From contig ONQJ01000014.1 in assembly GCA_900319935.1 (NCBI GenBank), forward strand, positions 1-64,000: 64,000 bases of DNA. Reading direction: 5' to 3'. Positions within the stretch are counted from its first letter, which is position 1. Every line of letters begins with the position of its first letter. The notes beneath the pieces are model-generated. The model did no database searches and was not told the DNA's origin. It saw only the letters and a program-made list of their open reading frames with translations. Shown in pieces: positions 50,311 through 57,204 of this stretch. Origin of the DNA: an uncultured Eubacteriales bacterium (lineage in GTDB: Bacteria; Bacillota; Clostridia; Oscillospirales; Oscillospiraceae). The position numbers were made by a program, and so were the translations under genes.

Positions 50311-51003
50311 ATGGATATCAGAGAAATCCTTGAAAAATGCGACCACACGCTGCTGCGCGTCGACTGCACCGGAGAGGAGATCCGCACGCTCTGCGACCAG
50401 GCGATCCGCTACAACTGCGCCAGCGTCTGCATCCCGCCCTGCCACGTCGCGGGCGCGAAGCGCTACGTGGGCGGGAAACTGAAGATCTGCACGGTCATCG
50501 GCTTTCCCAACGGCTATATGACCACGGCCGCCAAGGCCTTCGAGGCCGCCGACGCCGTGCGCAACGGCGCGGACGAGATCGACATGGTCATCAACCTGTC
50601 CATGGTCAAGGACGCGGCCTGGAACGAGGTCGCGAAGGATATCGCCGCCGTGCGCAAGGCCACGGAGGGCAAGCTCCTGAAGGTCATCATCGAATGCTGC
50701 CTGCTCACCGAAGAGGAAAAGCTGCAGCTCTGCCGCATCGTCTCCGACAGCGGCGCGGAATATATCAAGACCTCCACCGGCTTTTCCAAGGGCGGCGCCA
50801 CGCGCGAGGACGTCGCGCTCATGCGCGCCAACTGCCCCGAGCGCGTCAAGGTCAAGGCCGCGGGCGGCATTTCCACGCTGCAGGACGCAGAGGACTTCAT
50901 CAATCTCGGCGCCGAGCGTCTGGGCACCAGCCGCATCGTCAAGCTCGCCATCGCGCAGGAGCAGGAGGCGGCCCCGGCGCAGGAGCCCGAGCAGACCTAC
51001 TGA
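50311..51003 (+). CDS. deoC: Deoxyribose-phosphate aldolase
   Basis: 230 residues, class I aldolase splitting 2-deoxyribose-5-phosphate. Schiff-base Lys in YIKTSTGFSKGG near residue 152 and second Lys in VKVKAAGGI; ADEIDMVIN contains the catalytic Asp. The last 15 residues are a Glu/Ala/Pro/Gln tail. Alone between its own promoter and terminator, not with other deo genes. Confidence 0.94.
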   Translation: MDIREILEKCDHTLLRVDCTGEEIRTLCDQAIRYNCASVCIPPCHVAGAKRYVGGKLKICTVIGFPNGYMTTAAKAFEAADAVRNGADEIDMVINLSMVKDAAWNEVAKDIAAVRKATEGKLLKVIIECCLLTEEEKLQLCRIVSDSGAEYIKTSTGFSKGGATREDVALMRANCPERVKVKAAGGISTLQDAEDFINLGAERLGTSRIVKLAIAQEQEAAPAQEPEQTY

Positions 51004-51014
51004 GCGAAAGCACG

Positions 51015-51046
51015 AAAAAAGGTCTCCCCGCGGGGAGACCTTTTTT
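51015..51046. terminator. Terminator after deoC
   Basis: Perfect palindrome GGTCTCCCCGCGGGGAGACC (51021-51040) flanked by AAAAAA and TTTTTT. Confidence 0.92.
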
Positions 51047-51091
51047 ATGCGCGCGGAGGCGAAAAAAAGCGGATTTTTCGAGAAAAAACGC

Positions 51092-51120
51092 TTGACAAGC
51101 GACTTTCTTCCTGTTATATT
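51092..51120 (+). promoter_or_regulatory. infC operon promoter
   Basis: TTGACA (51092-51097), 17-base spacer, TATATT (51115-51120). Confidence 0.8.
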
Positions 51121-51126
51121 GGTTGA

Positions 51127-51287
51127 GCATAAAACAAAGTAGGTACGGCATCCCGCCAACCTCACCCGCCGGCGCTTTTCCAGTCGGGCGCGGTCAATAG
51201 CGCGTATGTCCCCCGAAGGGGGGCTATGTCGTCTTGCGAGTGCGGATGCTGTGCGTCCGTGCTTTTTTCATGTTCTGCTACGCTTAT
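51127..51287 (+). ncRNA. Structured infC-rpmI-rplT leader with terminator (L20-leader-like)
   Basis: About 160 untranslated bases separate the promoter from infC. They contain several GC hairpins (for example CCCCC-GAA-GGGGG near 51212) and end in a terminator: GTGCGGATGC (51240-51249) pairs with GCGTCCGTGC (51253-51262), followed by TTTTTT (51263-51268). Firmicute infC operons are controlled by L20 binding to such leaders; I did not verify the consensus. Confidence 0.65.
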
Positions 51288-51301
51288 GGAGGTGGGCAAC
51301 A

Positions 51302-51910
51302 ATCGCTAACACAGACCATCAGATCAACGAAGAGATCCGCGACAAGGAAGTGCGCCTGATCGGCGTCGACGGCGAGATGCTCGGCATCATGTCGAGCGAG
51401 GAAGCGCTGCGCATCGCGACCGAACAGGAATATGACCTCGTCAAGATCGCTCCCGGCTCCAACCCGCCGGTGTGCCGCATCATGGACTACGGCAAATACC
51501 GCTTCGAACAGACGAAGAAGGAAAAAGAGGCCAAGAAGAACCAGCGCGTGATCGAGATCAAGGAGATCCGCATGTCTCCGAGCATCGACACCAACGACTT
51601 CAACACCAAGCTCAAGAACGGCCAGAAATTCCTTGCCGAGGGCAACCGCCTGAAGGTCTCTATCCGCTTCCGCGGCCGCGAGATGGCTCACACCGATATC
51701 GGCGGCATCATCCTGCGCGACTTTGCGGCCAAGTGCGCCGATATCGCCAACCTTGACAAGGCGCCGAAGCTCGAGGGCCGCAACATGTCCATGTTCCTCT
51801 CCCCCAAGCCGCAGACCGCGCCGAAAAAGCCGGCCAAACCCAAAGCCCCCAAGCCCGCTCCGGCCGAAGCGCCCGCCGCCGAGCCCAAGAGCGAGGACAA
51901 AGAGGGCTGA
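51302..51910 (+). CDS. infC: Translation initiation factor IF-3 with unusual AUC start
   Basis: 202 residues. The N-terminal block INEEIRDKEVRLIGVDGEMLGIMS, PVCRIMDYGKYRFEQ, RMSPSIDTNDFNTKL and RGREMAHTDIG identify IF-3; a Lys/Pro/Ala-rich tail of about 30 residues follows. No in-frame ATG, GTG or TTG lies between the GGAGGTGGG ribosome site (51288-51296) and the conserved start; the only suitably spaced codon is ATC at 51302 (ATC GCT AAC). Non-AUG starts are a known autoregulatory feature of infC (AUU in E. coli). First gene of infC-rpmI-rplT. Confidence 0.92.
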   Translation: MANTDHQINEEIRDKEVRLIGVDGEMLGIMSSEEALRIATEQEYDLVKIAPGSNPPVCRIMDYGKYRFEQTKKEKEAKKNQRVIEIKEIRMSPSIDTNDFNTKLKNGQKFLAEGNRLKVSIRFRGREMAHTDIGGIILRDFAAKCADIANLDKAPKLEGRNMSMFLSPKPQTAPKKPAKPKAPKPAPAEAPAAEPKSEDKEG

Positions 51911-51964
51911 GAAACCCGTAATACAGCAGGTGTTCCCTGTTTGATCAGAAAAGGAGATATAACC

Positions 51965-52162
51965 ATGCCTAAACTGAAGACCCACAGCGGTGCCAAGAAG
52001 AGATTCAATCTCACCAAGACCGGTAAGGTCAAGCGCGCGCACGCTTACAAGAGCCATATCCTCACGAAAAAGGACGCCAAGCGCTGCCGTCGTCTGCGGT
52101 CCGAGACCTACGCCGACACGACCAACGTTGCGACCATCAAGAAAATGATCCCTTACAAATAA
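51965..52162 (+). CDS. rpmI: Ribosomal protein bL35
   Basis: 65 residues, [20 protein letters not shown] start and RCRRLR, strongly basic. Between infC and rplT as usual. Confidence 0.97.
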   Translation: MPKLKTHSGAKKRFNLTKTGKVKRAHAYKSHILTKKDAKRCRRLRSETYADTTNVATIKKMIPYK

Positions 52163-52192
52163 GGGCTGACGACAATATAGGAGGATATACAA

Positions 52193-52546
52193 ATGGCAAG
52201 AGTTAAAGGCGCAATGATGACCCGCAAGCACAGAAGCAAGGTGCTTGGCCTGGCAAAGGGTTACTGGGGCAACAAGTCCCGTCATTTCAAGATGGCGAAC
52301 GAGCAGGTCATGAAGTCCGGCCGTTACGCATATATCGGACGCAAGCAGAAGAAGAGAGATTTCCGTTCCCTGTGGATCACCCGCATCAGCGCGGGCTGCA
52401 AGCTCAACGGCATGAACTACTCCACCTTCATGCACGGCCTCAAGCTCGCGGGCGTCGATATGAACCGCAAGATGCTCTCCGAGACCGCGATCCACGATCC
52501 CGAGGCTTTCACCGCTCTGTGCGAGCTGGCCAAGGCCGCCCGGTAA
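52193..52546 (+). CDS. rplT: Ribosomal protein bL20
   Basis: 117 residues, [28 protein letters not shown] start, [24 protein letters not shown]. Also the likely repressor of its own operon through the leader. A weak hairpin AAATGCCG/CGGCATTT follows the stop. Confidence 0.97.
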   Translation: MARVKGAMMTRKHRSKVLGLAKGYWGNKSRHFKMANEQVMKSGRYAYIGRKQKKRDFRSLWITRISAGCKLNGMNYSTFMHGLKLAGVDMNRKMLSETAIHDPEAFTALCELAKAAR

Positions 52547-52607
52547 GAAAGCAGAAAACAACAAATGCCGCTCGATCGGGCGGCATTTGATGCTGTCTGG
52601 AGAAAAG

Positions 52608-53495
52608 ATGCTGAAAAACTATTTTGAGAAAAACGAGCGGGCCTACGACGTGCTGACCACCGTCTACACGATCGTGCTCGATCTCGTCTACGCGGTCGGG
52701 ATGAATATGTTCATCGTCCCCGCCGGTATTTACAGCGGCGGCCTGATGGGCATCTGCCAGCTGATCCGTACGCTGCTGACGGACTACGCGGGCCTGAAGG
52801 TCGGCTTCGATATCGCCGGTCTGCTCTATTACGCGTTCAATATCCCGATCTTCCTCTTTGCCTGGAAGAAGATGAAGCGCAAGACGCTGATCAAGACGAT
52901 CATCACCGTCACCTTCTCGACGATCTTCCTGGCCGTGATCCCCGTCCGGGCGATCCTGCCGGACGACAGGCTGGCTTCCGTGATCGTCGGCGCGCTCGTG
53001 TGCGGCTCGGCCTGCGGACTGATCCTGCGCTGCGGCTCCTCGGGCGGCGGCCTGGACATCATCGGCCTGCTCATGGCCATGGGCAAGCGCGAGACCGGCG
53101 TGGGACAGGTGTACCTCATCGTCAACGTGATCCAGTTCTCGGCCTACGCCGCGCTCTTCGGCGCGCCGGTCGTGATCTACTCGCTGATCTCGACCTTCCT
53201 GAGCTCCTTTGCGGTCGATCATTTCCACTTCCAGAACATCAACGTCGAGGTAAAGATCATCACCAAGCGCAAGGACGAGCTGGCCGACGCGATCCTGCGC
53301 GGCCTGGGCCGCGGCGTGACGGAATGGTCGAGCGTCGGCGCCTATACCGACGAGCCGAGCGAGGTGCTCTATGTGATCATCTCCAAGTACGAGATCACCC
53401 GGCTGAAAAACATCATCCACCGCTGCGATCCCAACGCCTTTGTCGTCTTCGGCGACAAGGTCCACGTCTTCGGAAACTTCCTGAAGAGACTGTAA
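52608..53495 (+). CDS. YitT-family membrane protein (DUF161/DUF2179)
   Basis: 295 residues. Five to six membrane helices with the family motifs PAGIYSGGLMGICQL and RCGSSGGGLDIIGL; the C-terminal cytoplasmic DUF2179 domain (about 215-290) has RGVTEWSSVGAYT and DPNAFVVFGD. Function unknown. ATG 52608 with GGAG upstream. Confidence 0.88.
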   Translation: MLKNYFEKNERAYDVLTTVYTIVLDLVYAVGMNMFIVPAGIYSGGLMGICQLIRTLLTDYAGLKVGFDIAGLLYYAFNIPIFLFAWKKMKRKTLIKTIITVTFSTIFLAVIPVRAILPDDRLASVIVGALVCGSACGLILRCGSSGGGLDIIGLLMAMGKRETGVGQVYLIVNVIQFSAYAALFGAPVVIYSLISTFLSSFAVDHFHFQNINVEVKIITKRKDELADAILRGLGRGVTEWSSVGAYTDEPSEVLYVIISKYEITRLKNIIHRCDPNAFVVFGDKVHVFGNFLKRL

Positions 53496-53501
53496 ACGCC
53501 A

Positions 53502-53530
53502 AAAAAGCTCCTGCCCGGCGGGAGCTTTTT
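53502..53530 (+). terminator. Terminator after the YitT gene
   Basis: 10-bp stem AAAAAGCTCC / GGAGCTTTTT, nine-base loop. Confidence 0.85.
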
Positions 53531-53544
53531 GCTTTTCGTGCTTC

Positions 53545-53573
53545 TTGCAATAGGGGAGCGATTCCTCTATAAT
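53545..53573 (+). promoter_or_regulatory. Promoter of the Nif11-like/trigger-factor-like pair
   Basis: TTGCAA (53545-53550), 17-base spacer, TATAAT (53568-53573). Confidence 0.75.
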
Positions 53574-53607
53574 ACAATCAACACGACATAAGCGAAAGGA
53601 ACGCATC

Positions 53608-53943
53608 ATGATCGAAAACGCCGTTGCTTTTTTTGAACAGTACAAGACGGACGAAGCCCTGCGCGCCAGAGTGCAGGCGGCCGTCGACGCCTATCCCGGC
53701 AGTCTCGAGATCCGCGAGGCGCTCGTCGAGCATACGCTGCTGCCGATCGCGCGCGAGCTGGGGCTGGACTTCAGCGTCGGAGAGCTGCGCGCCTATGAGA
53801 CGCGCGTCAAGATGAGCCGCCTCAATCAAAGCGACGAGGAGTATTTCGCCTCCGCCGAGGAGGCGGAGGGCTTCTGGCTGCTCGATAACGGCTGGGAGTA
53901 CGACGAGGAGGTCCTCCGCGCCGGAGAGGAGTGGAAGAAATGA
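53608..53943 (+). CDS. Nif11-like small protein, unknown
   Basis: 111 residues. The helix-loop pattern AVAFFEQYKTDEALRARV...ARELGLDFSVGELRAYE resembles the Nif11/NHLP leader domain (ending in LAKELGYDFTxEEL in that family). There is no Gly-Gly cleavage motif and no Cys/Ser/Thr-rich core, so a peptide-natural-product precursor is unlikely. The rest is acidic (SDEEYFASAEEAEGFW). Overlaps the next gene by ATGA, implying joint function. Assignment tentative. Confidence 0.6.
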   Translation: MIENAVAFFEQYKTDEALRARVQAAVDAYPGSLEIREALVEHTLLPIARELGLDFSVGELRAYETRVKMSRLNQSDEEYFASAEEAEGFWLLDNGWEYDEEVLRAGEEWKK

Positions 53944-54923
53944 AGATCCTCTCTTTTGAAAGAAACGGCGGCGACCTGCGCGCGACGATCCTGTGCGAGG
54001 CGTCGGACAGAGGGCGCTTCGGCGGCGCGCGCGAGGCCGTGGAGGGCTGCATCCGCCTCTTTGCGGAGGAAAAAGGACTTCCGCAGCCGGCGCTGCCGCG
54101 CGTCACACGCATGGACGAGACCGCAGACGGCGGCCTGGAATTCGACTTCGACGCGGCGGTCCCGCCCGTCGTCGAACTCGGTCAGTATCTGGGGCTCGAG
54201 GTCTACGTCCCCTCGGACGAGGCGCCCGATCTCCACGTCCTGCGCGCCGCGGCCGAGCGGATGAAGGTCGAGATACCCGAGACCTATATCAGCCGCAAGA
54301 CCGACGGGCTCATAGGCCAGCGCCTCGAGGACGTGGCGCAGCGCACGGGCTTCGTCACGCTCGCGGACATGGCCGCGATCCTGCGCAGAGTCGACGCGGC
54401 GCTGGCCCTGGGCCGCAGCGACGACGAGCTGTGGGACGCCGCCGTCGCGGCCGCCGACGAGATGAGCGGGGCGCAGCTGCGCGCGCACAGCGTCGCCGAG
54501 ACGGTGGAGATCATCGCCGCGGCCCTCTTCGGCGAGGGGGCGAAGGACAGAGACGGCGCGATCGAAAACGCGCTGCGGCAGCGGGCGGAGGAAAAGCAGC
54601 GCACAAATCCCGAAACGCTTGCGGAAGAGTGCTTCGCCTGCTATCTGCGCATGGCCGGGAAGACGGAGGAGAGCCTGCGCGCCGAGTTCCGCGCCGATGC
54701 GACCGAGCTCGTCCGCTTCGACCTGCTGATCGACGAGGTCGCCCGCCGGGAGGGCCTGGAGGTCAGCGACGAGGAATTCGACGCCGCGCTCGAGACCATC
54801 GCCGGCATGTACGACATGCACCCCGCCGAGGTGCTGCAGCTCGTCGGAGCGGCCGCGCTGCGCGACCGGCTGCGGCGCGACAAGGCGCGCGCGATGATCG
54901 TGGACAGCGCCAAAAGGATATAA
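53940..54923 (+). CDS. Trigger factor C-domain-like protein (no PPIase domain)
   Basis: 327 residues. The C-terminal half (YLRMAGKTEESLRAEFRADATELVRFDLLIDEVARREGL-type pattern and VSDEEFDAALETIAGMY) matches the helical substrate-binding C-domain of trigger factor/SurA chaperones. The N-terminal half (LSFERNGGDLRATILCEAS) lacks an FKBP-type PPIase and the ribosome-binding motif GFRxGxxP. It may be a dedicated chaperone for its small partner gene product (inference). Confidence 0.65.
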   Translation: MKILSFERNGGDLRATILCEASDRGRFGGAREAVEGCIRLFAEEKGLPQPALPRVTRMDETADGGLEFDFDAAVPPVVELGQYLGLEVYVPSDEAPDLHVLRAAAERMKVEIPETYISRKTDGLIGQRLEDVAQRTGFVTLADMAAILRRVDAALALGRSDDELWDAAVAAADEMSGAQLRAHSVAETVEIIAAALFGEGAKDRDGAIENALRQRAEEKQRTNPETLAEECFACYLRMAGKTEESLRAEFRADATELVRFDLLIDEVARREGLEVSDEEFDAALETIAGMYDMHPAEVLQLVGAAALRDRLRRDKARAMIVDSAKRI

Positions 54924-54930
54924 AAGAAAA

Positions 54931-54964
54931 AAACGGCATCCGCCCCGACGGGCGGATGCCGTTT
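54931..54964. terminator. Terminator
   Basis: 15-bp arms (54931-54945 and 54950-54964) beginning AAACGGCATCCGCCC, ending in TTT then TCTCTTTT. Serves both convergent genes. Confidence 0.85.
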
Positions 54965-54977
54965 TCTCTTTTATGTT

Positions 54978-55682
54978 TTATGCCGGGCACTCCAGAAAGG
55001 CTTTGCGCGCCGCGGCGCGCCAGCTGCGGCTGATCGGGATGCGCGTGCCGTCGAGGAGGATGAACTCGCCGCCTGCCATCGACGCGATCTTGTCCCGGTT
55101 GACCCAATAGCTCATATGGCTGCGGATGAAGCCGTCCGCGGGCTCGCCCTCCAGCAGGCGTTTCGGAAATTCGTAGGTGACGTATTCACCGCTGTCGGTA
55201 CGGATCAGGGTCTTTCTTCCGTGGCGTTCGAGATAGAAGACCTCGTCCAGCGGGAGGAAGCTCGTCTTTCCTCTGCTCTTGACGAAAAGCCCGGGGCTGC
55301 GTCCGCATTCCGGCTGCGACAGCGCCTTTTCGAGCGCCGGACCGATGCGGCTTTCGAGCTCCTCACGCAGGATGAACCAGACGTGATCGGCACGGTAGAC
55401 CTCGGTGGCGAAGCGCAGGGAATTGGCCACGAAGATGATCCGGCAGGAGGGGACGAGCGCGTTGAGCCGGACGGCCTCCTCGATCCCGTCGCCGTCCCAG
55501 AGCTCTACGCCTAAAAACGCCACGTCCGGCCGATAGCCGCCGGAGGTGATATAGCGCTGCAGCTCGCCCGAGGAGGGGAAGCGCTCGATCTCGGCGCAGC
55601 GGCCCTTCAGCTCGCGCTCGAGCAGCGCGGAGATCTCTTCACAATGTTCTCTTGTATCGTCATAGACTGCGATCCGAAGCAT
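54978..55682 (-). CDS. LytTR response regulator with degenerate receiver
   Basis: 234 residues. Receiver-like domain (1-115) begins LRIAVYDDTREHCEEI with the acidic pair, but the phospho-acceptor position reads AFLGVELWDGDG, with Gly where the Asp of a typical FLDIxL motif should be. A LytTR DNA-binding domain follows (about 135-230: LFVKSRGKTSFLPLDEVFYLER, GFIRSHMSYWVN). AgrA/VirR-type regulators bind direct repeats at promoters. No histidine kinase is adjacent. ATG 55682; own promoter. Confidence 0.85.
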   Translation of the reverse strand: MLRIAVYDDTREHCEEISALLERELKGRCAEIERFPSSGELQRYITSGGYRPDVAFLGVELWDGDGIEEAVRLNALVPSCRIIFVANSLRFATEVYRADHVWFILREELESRIGPALEKALSQPECGRSPGLFVKSRGKTSFLPLDEVFYLERHGRKTLIRTDSGEYVTYEFPKRLLEGEPADGFIRSHMSYWVNRDKIASMAGGEFILLDGTRIPISRSWRAAARKAFLECPA

Positions 55683-55749
55683 TTCCGCATCCTCTCTGAC
55701 GTGAAGAATTGATCGAACGACAGAAAAAACCAACCGCTTTGGCAAAAAT

Positions 55750-55778
55750 AGTATAACATTTTGAAGTATCTGCGTCAA
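55750..55778 (-). promoter_or_regulatory. Promoter of the LytTR gene
   Basis: TTGACG (55773-55778), 17-base spacer, TATACT (55750-55755), minus strand. Confidence 0.75.
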
Positions 55779-55797
55779 GCAGACGCGGCTTTTCTCC

Positions 55798-55826
55798 TTG
55801 CAAAAAACCGGGGCGATCCATATAAT
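55798..55826 (+). promoter_or_regulatory. Promoter of the aldo-keto reductase gene
   Basis: TTGCAA (55798-55803), 17-base spacer, TATAAT (55821-55826); 20 bases from the divergent LytTR promoter. Confidence 0.75.
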
Positions 55827-55847
55827 CGAAACAAAGGGGTGGTTTGT

Positions 55848-56954
55848 ATGGAAAAGATCAAACGCAATTTCGGCTTCGGCTGCATGCGTCTGCCGATGCT
55901 CGGCGAAGAGGTGGATATCGAGCAGGTCAAAAGGATGGCGGACCTGTTCCTTGCGAGCGGCTTCAACTATTTCGACACGGCCCACGGCTATATCGACGGC
56001 AAAAGCGAGCTGGCCGTCCGCGCATGTCTCACGAGCCGCTATCCGCGCGAGAGCTACGTCCTGACGAACAAGCTCTCGGGGAACTTCTTCGAAAAGGAGG
56101 AGGACATCCGCCCGCTCTTCGAACACCAGCTCGAGGCCTGCGGCGTGGATTATTTTGACTTTTACCTCATGCACGCGCAGGGCGCGCGCAACTATCCGCA
56201 TTATCAGGCCTGCCGCGCGTATGAGACCGCCTTCGCCCTCAAACGCGAGGGAAAAGTCCGCCACGTCGGCATCTCCTTCCACGATACGCCCGAAATGCTC
56301 GATAAGATCCTGAACGATCACCCGGAGATCGAGGCCGTGCAGATCCAGTTCAACTACCTCGACTTCGACGATCCCGCGATCCAGAGCCGCGCCGTCTATG
56401 AGACGGCACGGAAGCACGGCAAGCCCGTCATCATCATGGAGCCGGTCAAGGGCGGACGGCTGGTCGATCTGCCGGAGGAGGCCGGGGAGGTCTTTGCCGC
56501 TCTCGGCGGCGGCAGCCCCGCAAGCTACGCCATCCGCTTTGCCGCCGGCTTCGAGGGCGTGATGATGGTGCTCTCGGGCATGAGCGACATATCGCAGATG
56601 GAGGACAATACCGCCTTCATGGCCGATTTCAGGCCCCTGGACGAGCGCGAGCGCGCCGCCGTCTCGGAGGTGCAGCGCATCTTCAAAACGAAGAATTTCA
56701 TCCCCTGCACGGCCTGCCGCTACTGCACGCCGGGCTGCCCGATGAACATTGCGATCCCGGAGATCTTCGCCACCGTGAACGCGCAGAAGCTCCACCGGAA
56801 CTGGAACAGCAGGTTTTATTACTCCGTCGTGTGCGACAGGGCGGGAAGCCGCGCCTCCGACTGCATCGGCTGCGGCCGGTGCGAAAACGTCTGCCCGCAG
56901 CATCTCGAGATCCGAAAGCTGCTCAGGGAGGCTGTGAAAGAGCTCGAGAGCTGA
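55848..56954 (+). CDS. Aldo-keto reductase with C-terminal 4Fe-4S domain
   Basis: 368 residues. TIM-barrel AKR with NFGFGCMRLPMLG, FDTAHGYIDGKSE (catalytic Asp and Tyr), FYLMHAQG and HVGISFHD. A ferredoxin-like tail from about 288 has two clusters of Cys: CTACRYCTPGCP and CIGCGRCENVCPQ. This subfamily is common in anaerobes; substrate unknown. ATG 55848 after GGGGTGG. The divergent LytTR regulator may control it (inference). Confidence 0.9.
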   Translation: MEKIKRNFGFGCMRLPMLGEEVDIEQVKRMADLFLASGFNYFDTAHGYIDGKSELAVRACLTSRYPRESYVLTNKLSGNFFEKEEDIRPLFEHQLEACGVDYFDFYLMHAQGARNYPHYQACRAYETAFALKREGKVRHVGISFHDTPEMLDKILNDHPEIEAVQIQFNYLDFDDPAIQSRAVYETARKHGKPVIIMEPVKGGRLVDLPEEAGEVFAALGGGSPASYAIRFAAGFEGVMMVLSGMSDISQMEDNTAFMADFRPLDERERAAVSEVQRIFKTKNFIPCTACRYCTPGCPMNIAIPEIFATVNAQKLHRNWNSRFYYSVVCDRAGSRASDCIGCGRCENVCPQHLEIRKLLREAVKELES

Positions 56955-57204
56955 AAACCGCGCCGCAATACAGGTCGTCGATGAAACACTTGACGGGGCG
57001 GGAGGGAAAATGCTAACCTTTATTTGCCGCTCTGCAAGGGATCTTGGCGGGAAAGGCTTTTCAACGCTCTGGAGCGGGGATCGTTTGATCCCGAAGCCGG
57101 CCGCGGCCATGCGGAAAAGCCGAAACGGCCGAGATTCCCCAAAACAGAGCTTCAGCCGGGAGAGCGGGTCGATCCGCTAAATCCCGACAGATGGAGGAAC
57201 GTGC

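Noticed and set aside
51127..51287. T-box or tRNA gene in the infC leader
   Set aside because: No tRNA cloverleaf or T-box AGGGUGGNACCGCG-type sequence is present; position and terminator fit a ribosomal-protein leader.
53608..53943. RiPP (natural product) precursor with Nif11 leader
   Set aside because: No Gly-Gly cleavage site, no Cys/Ser/Thr core and no modification or export genes nearby.
56955..57204. Riboswitch upstream of the CotH-like gene
   Set aside because: I compared it by eye with c-di-GMP and other common riboswitch cores and found no match; left as an unexplained leader.
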